Assembly (NCBI RefSeq): GCF_000150955.2
Contig: NC_011694.1
Span: forward strand, 141,814 to 205,813
DNA length: 64,000 nucleotides
DNA from: Phaeodactylum tricornutum CCAP 1055/1
Taxonomy: Eukaryota > Bacillariophyta > Bacillariophyceae > Surirellales > Neidiaceae
Direction: 5' to 3'
Shown piece after piece: positions 48,783 through 58,788 of this stretch. The number at the start of each line of letters is the position of its first letter. Within the stretch, counting starts at the first letter, position 1. A program made the translations under genes and the position numbers. Below the pieces are notes generated by a model that was not told the origin of the DNA, did not search any database, and saw only the letters and a list, made by a program, of their open reading frames with translations.

Positions 48783-50882
48783 CTTAGCAGTCTATATAAG
48801 TCTTCGTGCAGCAGAAAAAGGGAGAACAACTCGAAAGAGAGTGCGTTCTGTGTCAGTTTTAAGAGCTGTAGTTTGAAACCAGAAGAAGCTATTTACTGTT
48901 AGTAGAAGCTACAAACACAAAGTTGTGCCAAGACGGTGTTGCGAGCTTCCATCACCATCGTGGTGAACGCAGTCGTGGAGACAACGTCAGAAAAAACGTG
49001 TGTACCGCGTAAATTGGCGCCTCAATGATTGAATTGTTCGCGAATTGACATTGACTATGAATTCTTGTCAAAAACCCGACCTTGAAGAACACAGCACTCC
49101 GCTCGCTACTCTAGGATGAGCAAGAATGCTTTCAATCATTAAAATAATCATCTCCACGAAAGAATCTAGTTCAATGTCTTTTCCCTAGTGCCACAGATAG
49201 CCTCCGCCCGGGGACAACTACAAGATTTCTAAGAGCTCGCAGCGCTATAGGGGCATCATTCTTTCTTGACTGTGAGAACTAATGTAACTGTCAGCAAAAA
49301 TGATTTTTATTTGCTGACAGTGAGAGGCATTTTGTGTGTTTTAAAACAAGTAAACTAAATTGGAATTGATGAGTGTTCAAAGTTTTGATGGCAGAAGGTA
49401 TGCTGACTTGATCCAGAATCAACTCCATTCCTACTCTTTCGGAACCAATATAGTATTCATAGTCAGCTCCGCAGCGGGCAATTTGATTGCGCAAAGTAGA
49501 ACAGGCAAAAGAAAATCCTTGTAACAAAAAGGAAACAAGCCATTGCTGGTGGAAAGTTCACACTGCAGACTTATCCATAGGAAGGGTCTCTCAACTTGAT
49601 CCAGGTATGAAATAGTTGCCTTTTCCGAAAAGTTTTTTGTCAGTTCATCCATACAATTTATTTTCTTACAGTAAAGCAACTTTTTGTGCCCACTTTGCAT
49701 GACGGCGTACGTGTTACATTGTTTGCTACAAATTGACTTTGATGCGATAGCAATGCTACTCTTTTGACGAGAACGGTAGGTCAATGCTGCATGCTGTTTT
49801 TCTACAAAGCATGACAGAGACCTTCCTCACATTAAGAAGCAAACACTCAACGGTCAGTAAATAGATACCGGCGTCCAAAGTCAAGCTTTGTAGGTTTGCT
49901 GGTTCGCTATTTTTATTGCTCGTCTGAAGGTATTCCCAAAGATCTCAACGGACTTTCAAAGCAAGTCACCCTGACGGTAAACGACAGAGTCCCAGCAACA
50001 TACTGGTGTTGACGATTCTTGACGAGGCATTGTTCCCTGAATTGTAGCTCAAGCGCCCGCGCTCCAACATTCCGCACAGAGCCAACGTGAATGTCTGTGA
50101 TGCCCAAAGACCGCCATGAATTGTTTTCATTGAAAAATTCAAGTTAGGATATTCGAGGGGAGCCTCGCAGAGTTGATTCACAGGAATAGCCAGCGATGGT
50201 CCGTATCTCGTTATGGAGCACCTCCCCTTGTAACGTTGGGCGAAAAGCCCTACATGATACTCATGCTTGCAATCTCAATGTATTTTGCCTGATAGTGGAG
50301 GTGCGCTTTTTGTTCAACGGTCGGGAAACTGGAAAGGTGCAACTAATACGAACTTGCCAAAGGTAGGTGTGTACATGCGTAGTATGGAAAGGGGAGGTGA
50401 AGAGGACGCAGTCTGCGGAGTATGCCGAACTTATGTGCTCAAGATCCAAACAGTAAATACCACCCCGCGTCGATCGGCCGATACCGAACTAAACGGTATT
50501 GCCTGGTAACGTTTTTCGGAAGTGGCTGGCGCTCTTTAGATAAAAGAACATCATGGCTCTCTATTAAAAAAACCTACATAGTTTCACTTTTCGCCGAATT
50601 GAGCGCTGCTTATTTAAATTTTTCTTATTAAAGTATACATCCTTATAGCTACAAAAATATTAATCTCGTTGTCCATGTAAATAAAGTAACGCTGCAATCC
50701 TCTGTCACATTTTGCTTTAGGCACATAGCAGACTTCGCGCAAAGCGTTCGTTTCTCATTTTACTTGTCTTGTCGGGGTTAAACTTGCAAGTGCGGCGCCC
50801 TTGGACGTCTCGTTTTCCTTTTGCACGTCAATCATTAAGTGTTTAGAAATATTCTGCTGTAGTCAAGGCTCATTGTCAAACG
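48783..50882. other. Gene-poor 2.1-kb stretch
   Basis: Between divergent genes. AT-rich in the middle. A perfect 11-bp hairpin (CTGTCAGCAAA at 49288-49298, inverted at 49310-49320) lies in it. Frames of 78-117 residues on minus at 49.3-49.8 kb overlap each other and have no recognised motif. Confidence 0.4.
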
Positions 50883-53749
50883 ATGAAAACGGAGACCAAC
50901 GAGAATCACGCTTCTACGTCGATGAACAGCAATCGAAGTGTGCCGATCAAAGGGAACTCGGGAAGGCACTCTGACGGTCGAGACGATGCTACGGCTCAGA
51001 GAGAGGGAAGCTTTGATATGCGTGAGAATACGGACGATCGAAAAGACAGCAAGGGACTAGGACCGAAGCAAGCAAAGTCATCCAAGCAGGGGCAAGGCCA
51101 CAACACCTATCCCAAACCCCGGGGAGGTCCCTACCCTTCGTCCCGCGGAGGCTCGTACACAGCCCCTCCGCTCTACGGATATCCGGGAGCCAACAGTTTC
51201 GCACATCAGATGCCTCCGAACTACGCCTATCCACCAATTCCATCTCATTTGCCACTGTACAACTCTGGCAGCTTTCCGTCGATGAGTAGGAATGGGCCTC
51301 CTGGTGGTTTTCATCCTCATGGACTCCCACCGGCTACGTATCTTCCTACTCAAGGCATTTACGGCCCGCTTCCGCCTTCCTACTCCGGAATATCTCAGTA
51401 TCCGCACCACCAGTATGGTCGCTCCGGGCCTCTATACAATTCGAACGAATCCGTGATTTCGGCCTCTAGTAAATCGAGTAAAAACTCGAAGAAGAAGCGT
51501 ACAATTGACGGCATTCATTGCGATTCCCGTCTTCCCTCTTCGGCCTATGCCTTTCGACGAACAGACAGTACCATCAGCTCTACTTCAACCACTACGGCTG
51601 GAAACAACACCTCTACAGATACATACTTGACAGAGGATTCGCCACACAAACGCGATCGTACCGACTATCCTCCACTTGGAACGGCAAGCATGTCCTTTGA
51701 GGATCACGATCATGCCCGTGAAAAGAACCATCGTCGATACCATCGCCGCGACTTCTCTACCGATGCATCAACAACTTCCAGTCTCAGTGCAGGAGGATTT
51801 TCCCTCTCGTCCTATGATGCATCAAGAGGTACGTAGTATTTTGATGAGACATTCAGACTGCTGACGCCAATATCTAATTCCCAATTTATGAACCTGTAGG
51901 TCAAAGGGGAGACGTAATTAGCGGAAATGTCGTAAAATCTTCCCCAAAGCGTCATAAGGGCGGTCGTGTCGACACTCTACTTGTCGATACGAAGATGAGA
52001 CCACCGTCTGCTCTTGGAAACGATGAAGCAAACCGATTCGGTCAGCTATCCATATATCCACCGAGGTTACCCTTATCCAGTAGCAGCTCCACCAGCGCCG
52101 ACAGCAAGGACCAGCATCTATTTCTCACCTTGTCTACGTCTCCAATAAACGCACAAAACGATATCGATCAGACGCCGATCAGTAAGAATACAAAGAAAAG
52201 CATGAACGTCAGTCCAAAGAATACCTCGAGCATATTCAAATCCAAAGGCACATCGAAGCCCCAGCCCACGATCGAATCTACTTCATCTAATGGAGTACCT
52301 TCGGACACACCGACGCCCCCAAAGCACGGTGAAATGGATGAAAGTCTGATGGCCGATGACTTGAACCATCATCTGCGCGGACAGTCTTTCACGCCATTGC
52401 CGCATCTATCAAGACTTCATGGAAGCGATAGTGCTGAAAATTCGCCAAATAATGTATCTTCAAGTGCTGGTATCGTCCAACAATTATCCTGGAGTATTAC
52501 GGGTGATACTCCGTCGCTAGCCGATCTAGCAGATTGGGAGGACGACAGGAGCAAATCCGGCAGCAACCGTCCAAACTCAACTACATCGATAGACTCTCGC
52601 CATATGATGCTTAGTCCTCACGATTTTCAGCTGTGGAAAGAAGAGAACGAGATGATTGAGAGAAAAATGAGTGGTACAACAACGCCTTTGCCGGCTTTCT
52701 TCTCGGGGTACGAAGGAAACGAGAACCACAAAGAGGACCATGTACATCCAAGTCTTATAGGTAGCGCTCGCATTCTCACTCCGACAAGCCGAATGGGGGC
52801 CCATCCAGGCGCTTGGCCCAAGCAATTTGACTCAGGGCTCCCGTCAACTCCTCTCTTTACATCCGACTATCGCGACAACACCTTTTCCCACAGTTCTCAC
52901 GACGAATTGCGTCATGAACAGCCCATGGAGTTTTACAATTCATTTCAATATGTACATCAAGGTAGTCAAAATGATCGCATCCGCAATCTTCGTGGACGTC
53001 CTTCAACAACTACTCAGCTACCATCCATGCCCCTACATGTTCATCCCGGAATGCCCTTACACCTGCCAATGACTTCCCCCATGGGTCTTGGGCCAGGGAA
53101 AGCTGGCTTTTGGAGCCCACATGGCAGCATGACGCATACCCTCAGCAGTCCTCATCCGATGAATTCGCCTATGAGCAGTATTACACAGTCTAAGCGCAAC
53201 TGTGTTTCACTCAAACCCCCCATTCCCTCCAAATTCCAAGGCGACATGGACAAGGCAAAAGTGGTTCCAGTGCCGGAGTTCACTAGTCTGGTCAACTTTC
53301 CGGCACATATCTCGCAGAAGCAATCATCAAGTCTTCCAGAAGGTATGCGTTGTTGTGTCATGTGCGGGTCAGCTTGTCCATGCACCATGGGAGGGAAGAG
53401 CAAAAAGGTTGGCAGCATGTCTGGTTCTGGAGGCAATGATCAGAGAAACAACGGACAACATTTACAAAACGATGGAAAAAATGGGTTTTCCATCATACCG
53501 ACGCAGAACAAGGGTCTTTGTACGCTCTGTGACGTGAACGTTTGGATCGTTGTGCAAAGTGGTTTGCAGATCAAATGGTGTAAGGGATGTAAGAATTTCC
53601 GTCCGTGGGCCTCATTCGGCGACAAAGGTTTAGCCACCAAATGTCTCCGATGTCGGGAGCGTCAACGTGAAAAGTATGCTCTGCAAAAGGAAGAAAAGGA
53701 AAAAACTCGAACTGGAAATAAACACTACAAAGAAATTGGCGACGATTGA
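50883..53749 (+). CDS. Large disordered protein with C-terminal Cys domain, two exons
   Basis: Exons 50883-51828 and 51900-53749 give 931 residues; the 71-bp intron is GTACGT...CTGTAG, and the split codon G|GT reads GQRGDV across the junction. The first 800 residues are Ser/Pro/Gly/His-rich low complexity (PPLYGYPGANSFAHQMPPNY; SKSSKNSKKKRT nuclear-signal-like). The last 150 hold a Cys cluster (MRCCVMCGSACPC) and a compact domain: LCTLCDVNVWIVVQSGLQIK, WCKGCKNFRPWASFGDKG and LATKCLRCRERQREKYALQK. This is a CxxC-type zinc-binding pattern that I recall from several diatom proteins; its role is unknown. DNA or RNA binding is an inference. No catalytic motif is seen. Confidence 0.75.
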
Positions 53750-54339
53750 GTCGTCTACAGGGGAAAAAGGTGTGGCAGTGGGACAATGCCGCGCAGCAAC
53801 GAAATCGAAAATAAAGAGGGCAAAAATAAAAGTAATAAATGAAAACCGGCAAAAAATGAGCTCTGATTTACATTGGGCTGCCTCTTGAGGAGTTATAGAC
53901 AACGACCCGTTCATGCCGACGATGACTTAAGGAAGTTACTTCATACGATAAGTCCCGGTGTTTCATTTCTGCTCACACCATTCTTTACTTGCAGCGAATA
54001 GGCTGGTTTGCTCACATCTCGCGAAGTGCTTGCGAGTTTGGAAGTTACAGACTGCGGAACACATATGACCTGTTTTCAAAATGGAGTAGGCAAAATGTGC
54101 GAGTAAAGTGTCATGCTCAAGGATGCAGGTTTTCTACAAGTTAAGTACTCCCTGCTTACAGTAAGTTAAGCATTCCTACGAAATGCTCGCGGAAACACCA
54201 GCATGGAAGAAAGGATTCAGGATTCGCACGACACTTCTATTCGCAGGGCTTAACACACTGACTGTGAAATCTACTTCGTATTACGAAAGGCTGAAATATA
54301 CAGAAAGAGGTCTAATACCGTAGTAGAATCAGGCCTGTT
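53750..54339. other. Convergent spacer
   Basis: Between the large + gene and the minus-strand NDUFB8-like gene. Nothing recognised. Confidence 0.4.
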
Positions 54340-54832
54340 TTACTTCTTTTGGTGAACCTCGCTATAGTCTGGTATCACCAAGTCGGTGTGGTGAGGTAAT
54401 GCCGGATTTTCATCATGGATTGTCAATTTCAGGCCTTGATAGAACACCACAAAAACCGACAGGGTTCCCAGCAAGGTCCAAATCGCCTCCTTTGTACTAA
54501 TGTGGGGAGCGTCAAAATCTAGAGCCAGTTCAGGAGCCACCCCATCGTCCCAGACAGCGTCCGTGTTTTCCGTGAGCTGTGTATTGTATCGACAGTGGGA
54601 ACGAGGTGCACCATTTTGTGAGCGACATTTTCAGACTTCGATTCAAACATCCGTATGATTTTGCAGGATTCCGTGTTCCACGTACCGATGACGTCGGGAC
54701 GGGGCTGCGGGCAAAGGGCGGCAGCGGTGGACTCATGCCGCCTTTTTGCAAGGCCGTTCCGTGGAAGGATCGGGTCACTAGGGAATGTACAGAGGACCGA
54801 CGAGCCAAGATTTGCAGTGATCGCGAAGCCAT
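54340..54832 (-). CDS. Probable complex I NDUFB8-like subunit, two exons
   Basis: Exons 54832-54686 and 54576-54340 give 127 residues; the 109-bp intron is GTACGT...ATACACAG and the phase is zero on both sides. The first 35 residues are a mitochondrial presequence (SLQILARRSSVHSLVTRSFH). The mature part is proline-rich, then reads LTENTDAVWDDGVAPELALD, matching the 'NDELMWDNGTAFPEP' block of plant NDUFB8 (complex I, mitochondrial inner membrane). One helix follows (AIWTLLGTLSVFVVFYQGLK), then HHTDLVIPDYSEVHQKK. Neither exon alone looks complete: the exon-2 frame lacks a real ATG. The family assignment is moderate; another small inner-membrane protein is possible. Confidence 0.6.
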
Positions 54833-55289
54833 GATGATTGATATAGGTCAACAGCGGGCACGGCAGGGAAACAGAACGATTGCGGATGCGTTGTGTCTCG
54901 TGCAAGCGCTCGTGAGTGCGAGTTTGTTCCGTGCCCGAATGCGGTGTCGCGCGTGAGGAACCGTTCAACGTACGGCGTACAGACTGTATCATTGGAGGAA
55001 GTCACAGGCAATTAACTGCCAAAGATCGACTACCTTGACTGTCGTGATAACGTCAAAATAGTCGGTCCAGAACAATAATAGTGTTGGTACTTCTTGGCCA
55101 CCATGGTTGGGTTTTTGGATGCTGACATGACCTAACTGTAAACACTGTGTAGTACTCTTTGTCGAGAAAGACTTATGGCAATGCATCCATCAAGAGAAAG
55201 AGAGGTAAGTAGGCTTGGTTTCTACGGAATCGTAGGTACAAGTGTTATTTTGTTATACCTTTACCGTTAGGATGCCGACTCGTAGATTG
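54833..55289. other. Intergenic, no supported gene
   Basis: Between two minus-strand genes. Short frames without support. Confidence 0.4.
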
Positions 55290-56264
55290 CTAGAATATTA
55301 CCCAATCCTTTTCCGAGAATCCCAGTTCCTGTAAGGCCGGCAAACAGGCAAACTTGATCATGGGCGGTGGTCCGCACATGAAAAATTGCGTGGAGCTCTC
55401 TTGTCCCGGAAACAGTCCGTGTTTTTCGATCATCTTCTTATTGAGAAAGCCGACATCGTAAGCCCACGTCTCTTCCGCTTCCTTGGTTGACCCGTTGCTG
55501 GTGGGCATAGCCGTGGTCGTCCGATCTACGGTATACCACACTTGGAATCTTGTGGGAAACGCCCGGGCGAGTGTCTCGAGTTCTTCCCGACACAGGATAT
55601 CGTCCGGTGTTTGGTTGGCGTAGATCATTTTGCAGGACACGTGACTATTATCGTTATTTTCGTGTCGAAAAATGGCGTGCAAGATTTGCAAACAGGGCGT
55701 CAGTCCGGTTCCCCCGGCCAACAAGCAAATATTCCGGGCCGTCCGTGACTCCAGCGGCTTGCCGAGTGGTTTGACGGTAAAGGCGGCGACGGTGGGATCG
55801 TAAAAGTTCAAGTGTCCCTTGGGTCCCTTGACGAGCACCGCATCGCCGATTCGCAAGTCGTCCACGTGCTGACTCATGGTGCCCCCTTGCGGAAAAACAT
55901 CGTTGGGACGGTAGACTTTAATCACGAGAGCCATTTCCCCCAGGACCCTATTATCCGTGACGGGTGTGTAGGAGCGCTGTACGGGCTTGCCCGTGTCCGG
56001 GTGCGTGCACTTGAGGACGACGTGCTGTCCGGTGGGCAATCCGAGGACGGCCTTCGGATTGGGCAAAGCAAAGGTGAAACGACGCGTATCGTGACTGAGA
56101 ATGTCCTTGCGGAGGAGACGCAAGGGAATAAATTCCTCCAACGGCAATACGGTGGGAGGACCCGCATTGCGTGCGAGCGCGACCAAGTAGAGCAGGGCCA
56201 GGACACCACAGGCGACCGTGACGCTCACCAGTATCAAGGTCGGAGGATCACTCCAATCCAACAT
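55290..56264 (-). CDS. NADH-cytochrome b5 reductase
   Basis: A 324-residue flavoenzyme that passes electrons from NADH to cytochrome b5 (fatty-acid desaturation, sterol synthesis). An N-terminal anchor (LILVSVTVACGVLALLYLVAL) is followed by the FAD domain: FTFALPNPKAVLGLPTGQHV, the flavin motif RSYTPVTDNRVLGEMAL, YRPNDVFPQGGTMSQHVDDL and GPKGHLNFY. The NADH domain has LLAGGTGLTPCLQILHAIF, MIYANQTPDDILCREEL and the terminal FFMCGPPPMIKF, with the Cys-Gly-x-x-x-Met fingerprint. The C-terminus is GFSEKDWVIF. Placement in the outer mitochondrial membrane or ER is likely. ATG 56264 starts directly before the anchor. No intron. Length is typical (about 300-320). Confidence 0.95.
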   Translation of the reverse strand: MLDWSDPPTLILVSVTVACGVLALLYLVALARNAGPPTVLPLEEFIPLRLLRKDILSHDTRRFTFALPNPKAVLGLPTGQHVVLKCTHPDTGKPVQRSYTPVTDNRVLGEMALVIKVYRPNDVFPQGGTMSQHVDDLRIGDAVLVKGPKGHLNFYDPTVAAFTVKPLGKPLESRTARNICLLAGGTGLTPCLQILHAIFRHENNDNSHVSCKMIYANQTPDDILCREELETLARAFPTRFQVWYTVDRTTTAMPTSNGSTKEAEETWAYDVGFLNKKMIEKHGLFPGQESSTQFFMCGPPPMIKFACLPALQELGFSEKDWVIF

Positions 56265-56349
56265 GATTTTTTCTTGTAAGAATCAACAGACCGAGATTGC
56301 TAACGGAACTGATAGCAGCTGGACTTTTTGGATTTGCTGGCAATGATAG

Positions 56350-56369
56350 ACACACACACACACACACAC
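56350..56369. repeat. (AC)10 microsatellite
   Basis: Uninterrupted AC dinucleotide run in the divergent promoter between the reductase and acyltransferase genes. Confidence 0.9.
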
Positions 56370-56870
56370 TCCTGTTTGTAGGGAGCGGTGGCGATGGGTA
56401 CGGATTGTGGTGGGGCCCTTCTTCCAGTCCAATACCGTGTAATGATGTTTCCGACCGATGTGTGCACGTTTCTGTTGGCGTGTGTGGGCCTGCCGGGATC
56501 GGCGTGTTCGTCTGGAAAGTAGGGCAGGGTACCATAGTGTGACCGCATGGCCCTACGGCACTGGGGTCATCGCCCGATCGGCCCCACGTACGCGTTTCCG
56601 GGTCGGTCACGGAGAGACGCACGCACCAACCGTGACGTCGGGAATGGACCGAGGGCACCCAAGCACGCACGAACCCACGGTCCTGCGCATAAACCACGTG
56701 CACAATTCGTTGTGCGTGCTTCGAAATCTACGAATCGGCGCACGTCGTTCACGGGGATGGAAAATGTGGGTGACGACGATTCCAACGTCGCGTTCTGTTT
56801 TTTTTTGTGTGTTTCCCCTTTTGTTTGGCCGTTCGATTGGTCGATAATTTGTGTGTCTATAGCGCGCAAA

Positions 56871-56926
56871 GGAACAAGTCCAACCATTCAACATCAGAGG
56901 AACAAGTCCAACCATTCAACATCAGA
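56871..56926. repeat. 28-bp perfect tandem duplication in acyltransferase leader
   Basis: The unit GGAACAAGTCCAACCATTCA plus ACATCAGA is present twice with no difference (56871-56898 and 56899-56926), about 195 bp before the start codon. It may lie in the 5' UTR or promoter. Confidence 0.9.
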
Positions 56927-57120
56927 TTCATTCTCTATCGAACCCAACTCACAATCCAAAAGTAAAAGTCTTGTGTACACATTGCAATTGCGTCGACACG
57001 AATACTCGCCAAACTATTCTCTCTCGTCGTCCGAACAGCATCGATCGATTTCTGAAATCTCCATTTCTCTCCATCGCAAATTCTTTCCATTTGTCCTCTA
57101 CTCCGCCATCCATTGAAATC

Positions 57121-58428
57121 ATGATCGAGTTCCGTCGGAACGCATACCATCGAACCACCATACTCTGTCTGGTGTTGACCGTGAGTGCTTCCATATCTGC
57201 GTGGACTCTTCCGCGACTCCCGATGCGGACCCATCGCTCGTCCATCGGATCCTTACCAGCGACCGTCGACGACAGTATCACTGCTTCTACGATCAGCGCC
57301 AGCGGTACCACCATCACCAGCAACAACGTAGTAACGACGAAGCTTCTCCCCGAATTCCAAGCCGTAACCGACGCAGCACAAGCCAAGCTTCTGGCTTCCA
57401 TTCCGGAAGCTTACCACGCAAAAATTGTCCCACTGCTGGCGCACTTTGTCAACGAGTACATGACGGCCTCGCAAAACGCCTACCTCGCTACGGGCAATCC
57501 CTCCAGTGCTCCGGAGCAGGCCGCTTCGCGGATTCTCCAAGGCGTCGGATACGGCGTACGCCTCGGTTTGCTGGAACCCTTTCAGTTCTCCACTTCCCAC
57601 GTCGCGCTCCGGGGGAAGAATCCGGAATTGGAACAAGGCAACGAGATTGACTTTTACGAATTCGGCTGCGAATTCTTCCGGACCGTCATGGACTTGGAAC
57701 GCTCCGTCGTGCTCGGGCAGGATCAAATTCCCACGATACTGCAGCAGCTTGCCGATGGTGAGAACGTTGTCTTGTTGGCCAACCACCAGTCTGAAGCCGA
57801 CCCGCAAGTTGTCAGCTGTTGTCTAGAAGCCATCGGATACGGAGACTTGGCCGCCGACGCCGTCTACGTTGCCGGACACAAGGTTACTACCGATCCCCTC
57901 GCTATTCCGTTTTCCATGGGACGCAACCTGATCTGCATCCACTCCAAGAAACACATCAACGCCGACCCGGAAACCAAGTCCGTCAAACAGCGTGAAAACC
58001 TCAAAGCCATGGGCGCCTTGCTCAACAAGTTCAAAGAAGGTGGTGCGCTTTTGTGGGTCGCCCCTTCGGGAGGGCGTGACCGACGGGATGTCAACACCGG
58101 AAAAGTCCCACTTGCACCCTTTGACTCTAAAACCATCGACATGTTCCGACTGATGGGTAACAAGTCCAAAAAAACGACACACTTTTATACCCTCGCCATG
58201 GTCAGTTACGATCTCTGCCCCCCACCGGACGTTATTGAGCCCGGCACGGGTGAACCCCGCAACGTACGCTTTGGACCCGTTGGTATTGCCCTCGGCGCCG
58301 AGTGCATTTCTGTGGGGGGACTGGAATCGCGGCAGGACTTTTGTCAACACGCCTTTGCCCAGTGCCAGGACGATTACCTACGCTTGCAGCAAGCGATTGC
58401 CAATCCGACAACGACGGATCAGGCCTAG
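57121..58428 (+). CDS. ATS1: Plastid glycerol-3-phosphate acyltransferase (ATS1-type)
   Basis: A 435-residue soluble enzyme that acylates glycerol 3-phosphate at position 1 in the plastid, the first step of plastid glycerolipid synthesis. Residues 12-30 form a signal peptide (TTILCLVLTVSASISAWTLP), with an aromatic residue after the cleavage region and then a basic transit stretch (LPRLPMRTHRSS), as in diatom plastid leaders. The enzyme core has the helical N-terminal domain (PEAYHAKIVPLLAHFVNEYM) and the acyltransferase motifs: NHQSEADP (HX4D, about residue 221), the GHKVTTDPLAIPFSMGRNL block, WVAPSGGRDRRD and the FDSKTIDMFRLM region. These match plant ATS1. ATG 57121 was chosen because the signal peptide follows. 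No intron. Confidence 0.93.
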   Translation: MIEFRRNAYHRTTILCLVLTVSASISAWTLPRLPMRTHRSSIGSLPATVDDSITASTISASGTTITSNNVVTTKLLPEFQAVTDAAQAKLLASIPEAYHAKIVPLLAHFVNEYMTASQNAYLATGNPSSAPEQAASRILQGVGYGVRLGLLEPFQFSTSHVALRGKNPELEQGNEIDFYEFGCEFFRTVMDLERSVVLGQDQIPTILQQLADGENVVLLANHQSEADPQVVSCCLEAIGYGDLAADAVYVAGHKVTTDPLAIPFSMGRNLICIHSKKHINADPETKSVKQRENLKAMGALLNKFKEGGALLWVAPSGGRDRRDVNTGKVPLAPFDSKTIDMFRLMGNKSKKTTHFYTLAMVSYDLCPPPDVIEPGTGEPRNVRFGPVGIALGAECISVGGLESRQDFCQHAFAQCQDDYLRLQQAIANPTTTDQA

Positions 58429-58788
58429 TGACCACCAGCGTTGCGCATTTCACCTCCTTTACACAATTGTGGTCGGCACAAGCACAATACGTCACTGCAG
58501 GAAATACACCACGTATCCATCCTTGTGGCATGCGAACAATGCCGTGTTCGTTCCCATTTATTTGGTCCGTATTCGTAGAACATAATTATGTGTGATCGAG
58601 GGACACTATTATACAACCACACACTTTCAATTGATTGCAAAACTGTATTGTACTAGTACTGTTAATGGGTCATTGCGCGACGTAATTACCTCACGCGTCC
58701 ATCCCCATCGCTAGCGCGACAATACGTTCTCGTTCACAATTTTCAGTCCTCGATACGTCGCTTTGAACCCGAACGGTTGGGACACAGA
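58429..58788. other. Convergent spacer
   Basis: 3' regions of the acyltransferase (+) and the Lys/Ser-rich protein (-). Nothing recognised. Confidence 0.4.

Larger units (their letters stand above)
56265..57120. other. Divergent intergenic, about 0.86 kb, with repeats
   Basis: Promoters of cytochrome b5 reductase (-) and the acyltransferase (+). Contains an (AC)10 run at 56350-56369 and a perfect 28-bp tandem duplication at 56871-56926. A frame at 56547-57116 has no domain. Confidence 0.5.

Noticed and set aside
49291-49784. Minus-strand frames of 78 and 117 residues
   Set aside because: They overlap in different frames, lack motifs and sit in AT-rich DNA; not enough evidence for a gene.
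56547-57116. 189-residue + frame upstream of the acyltransferase
   Set aside because: Overlaps promoter, microsatellite and tandem duplication; no domain and low-complexity serine content.
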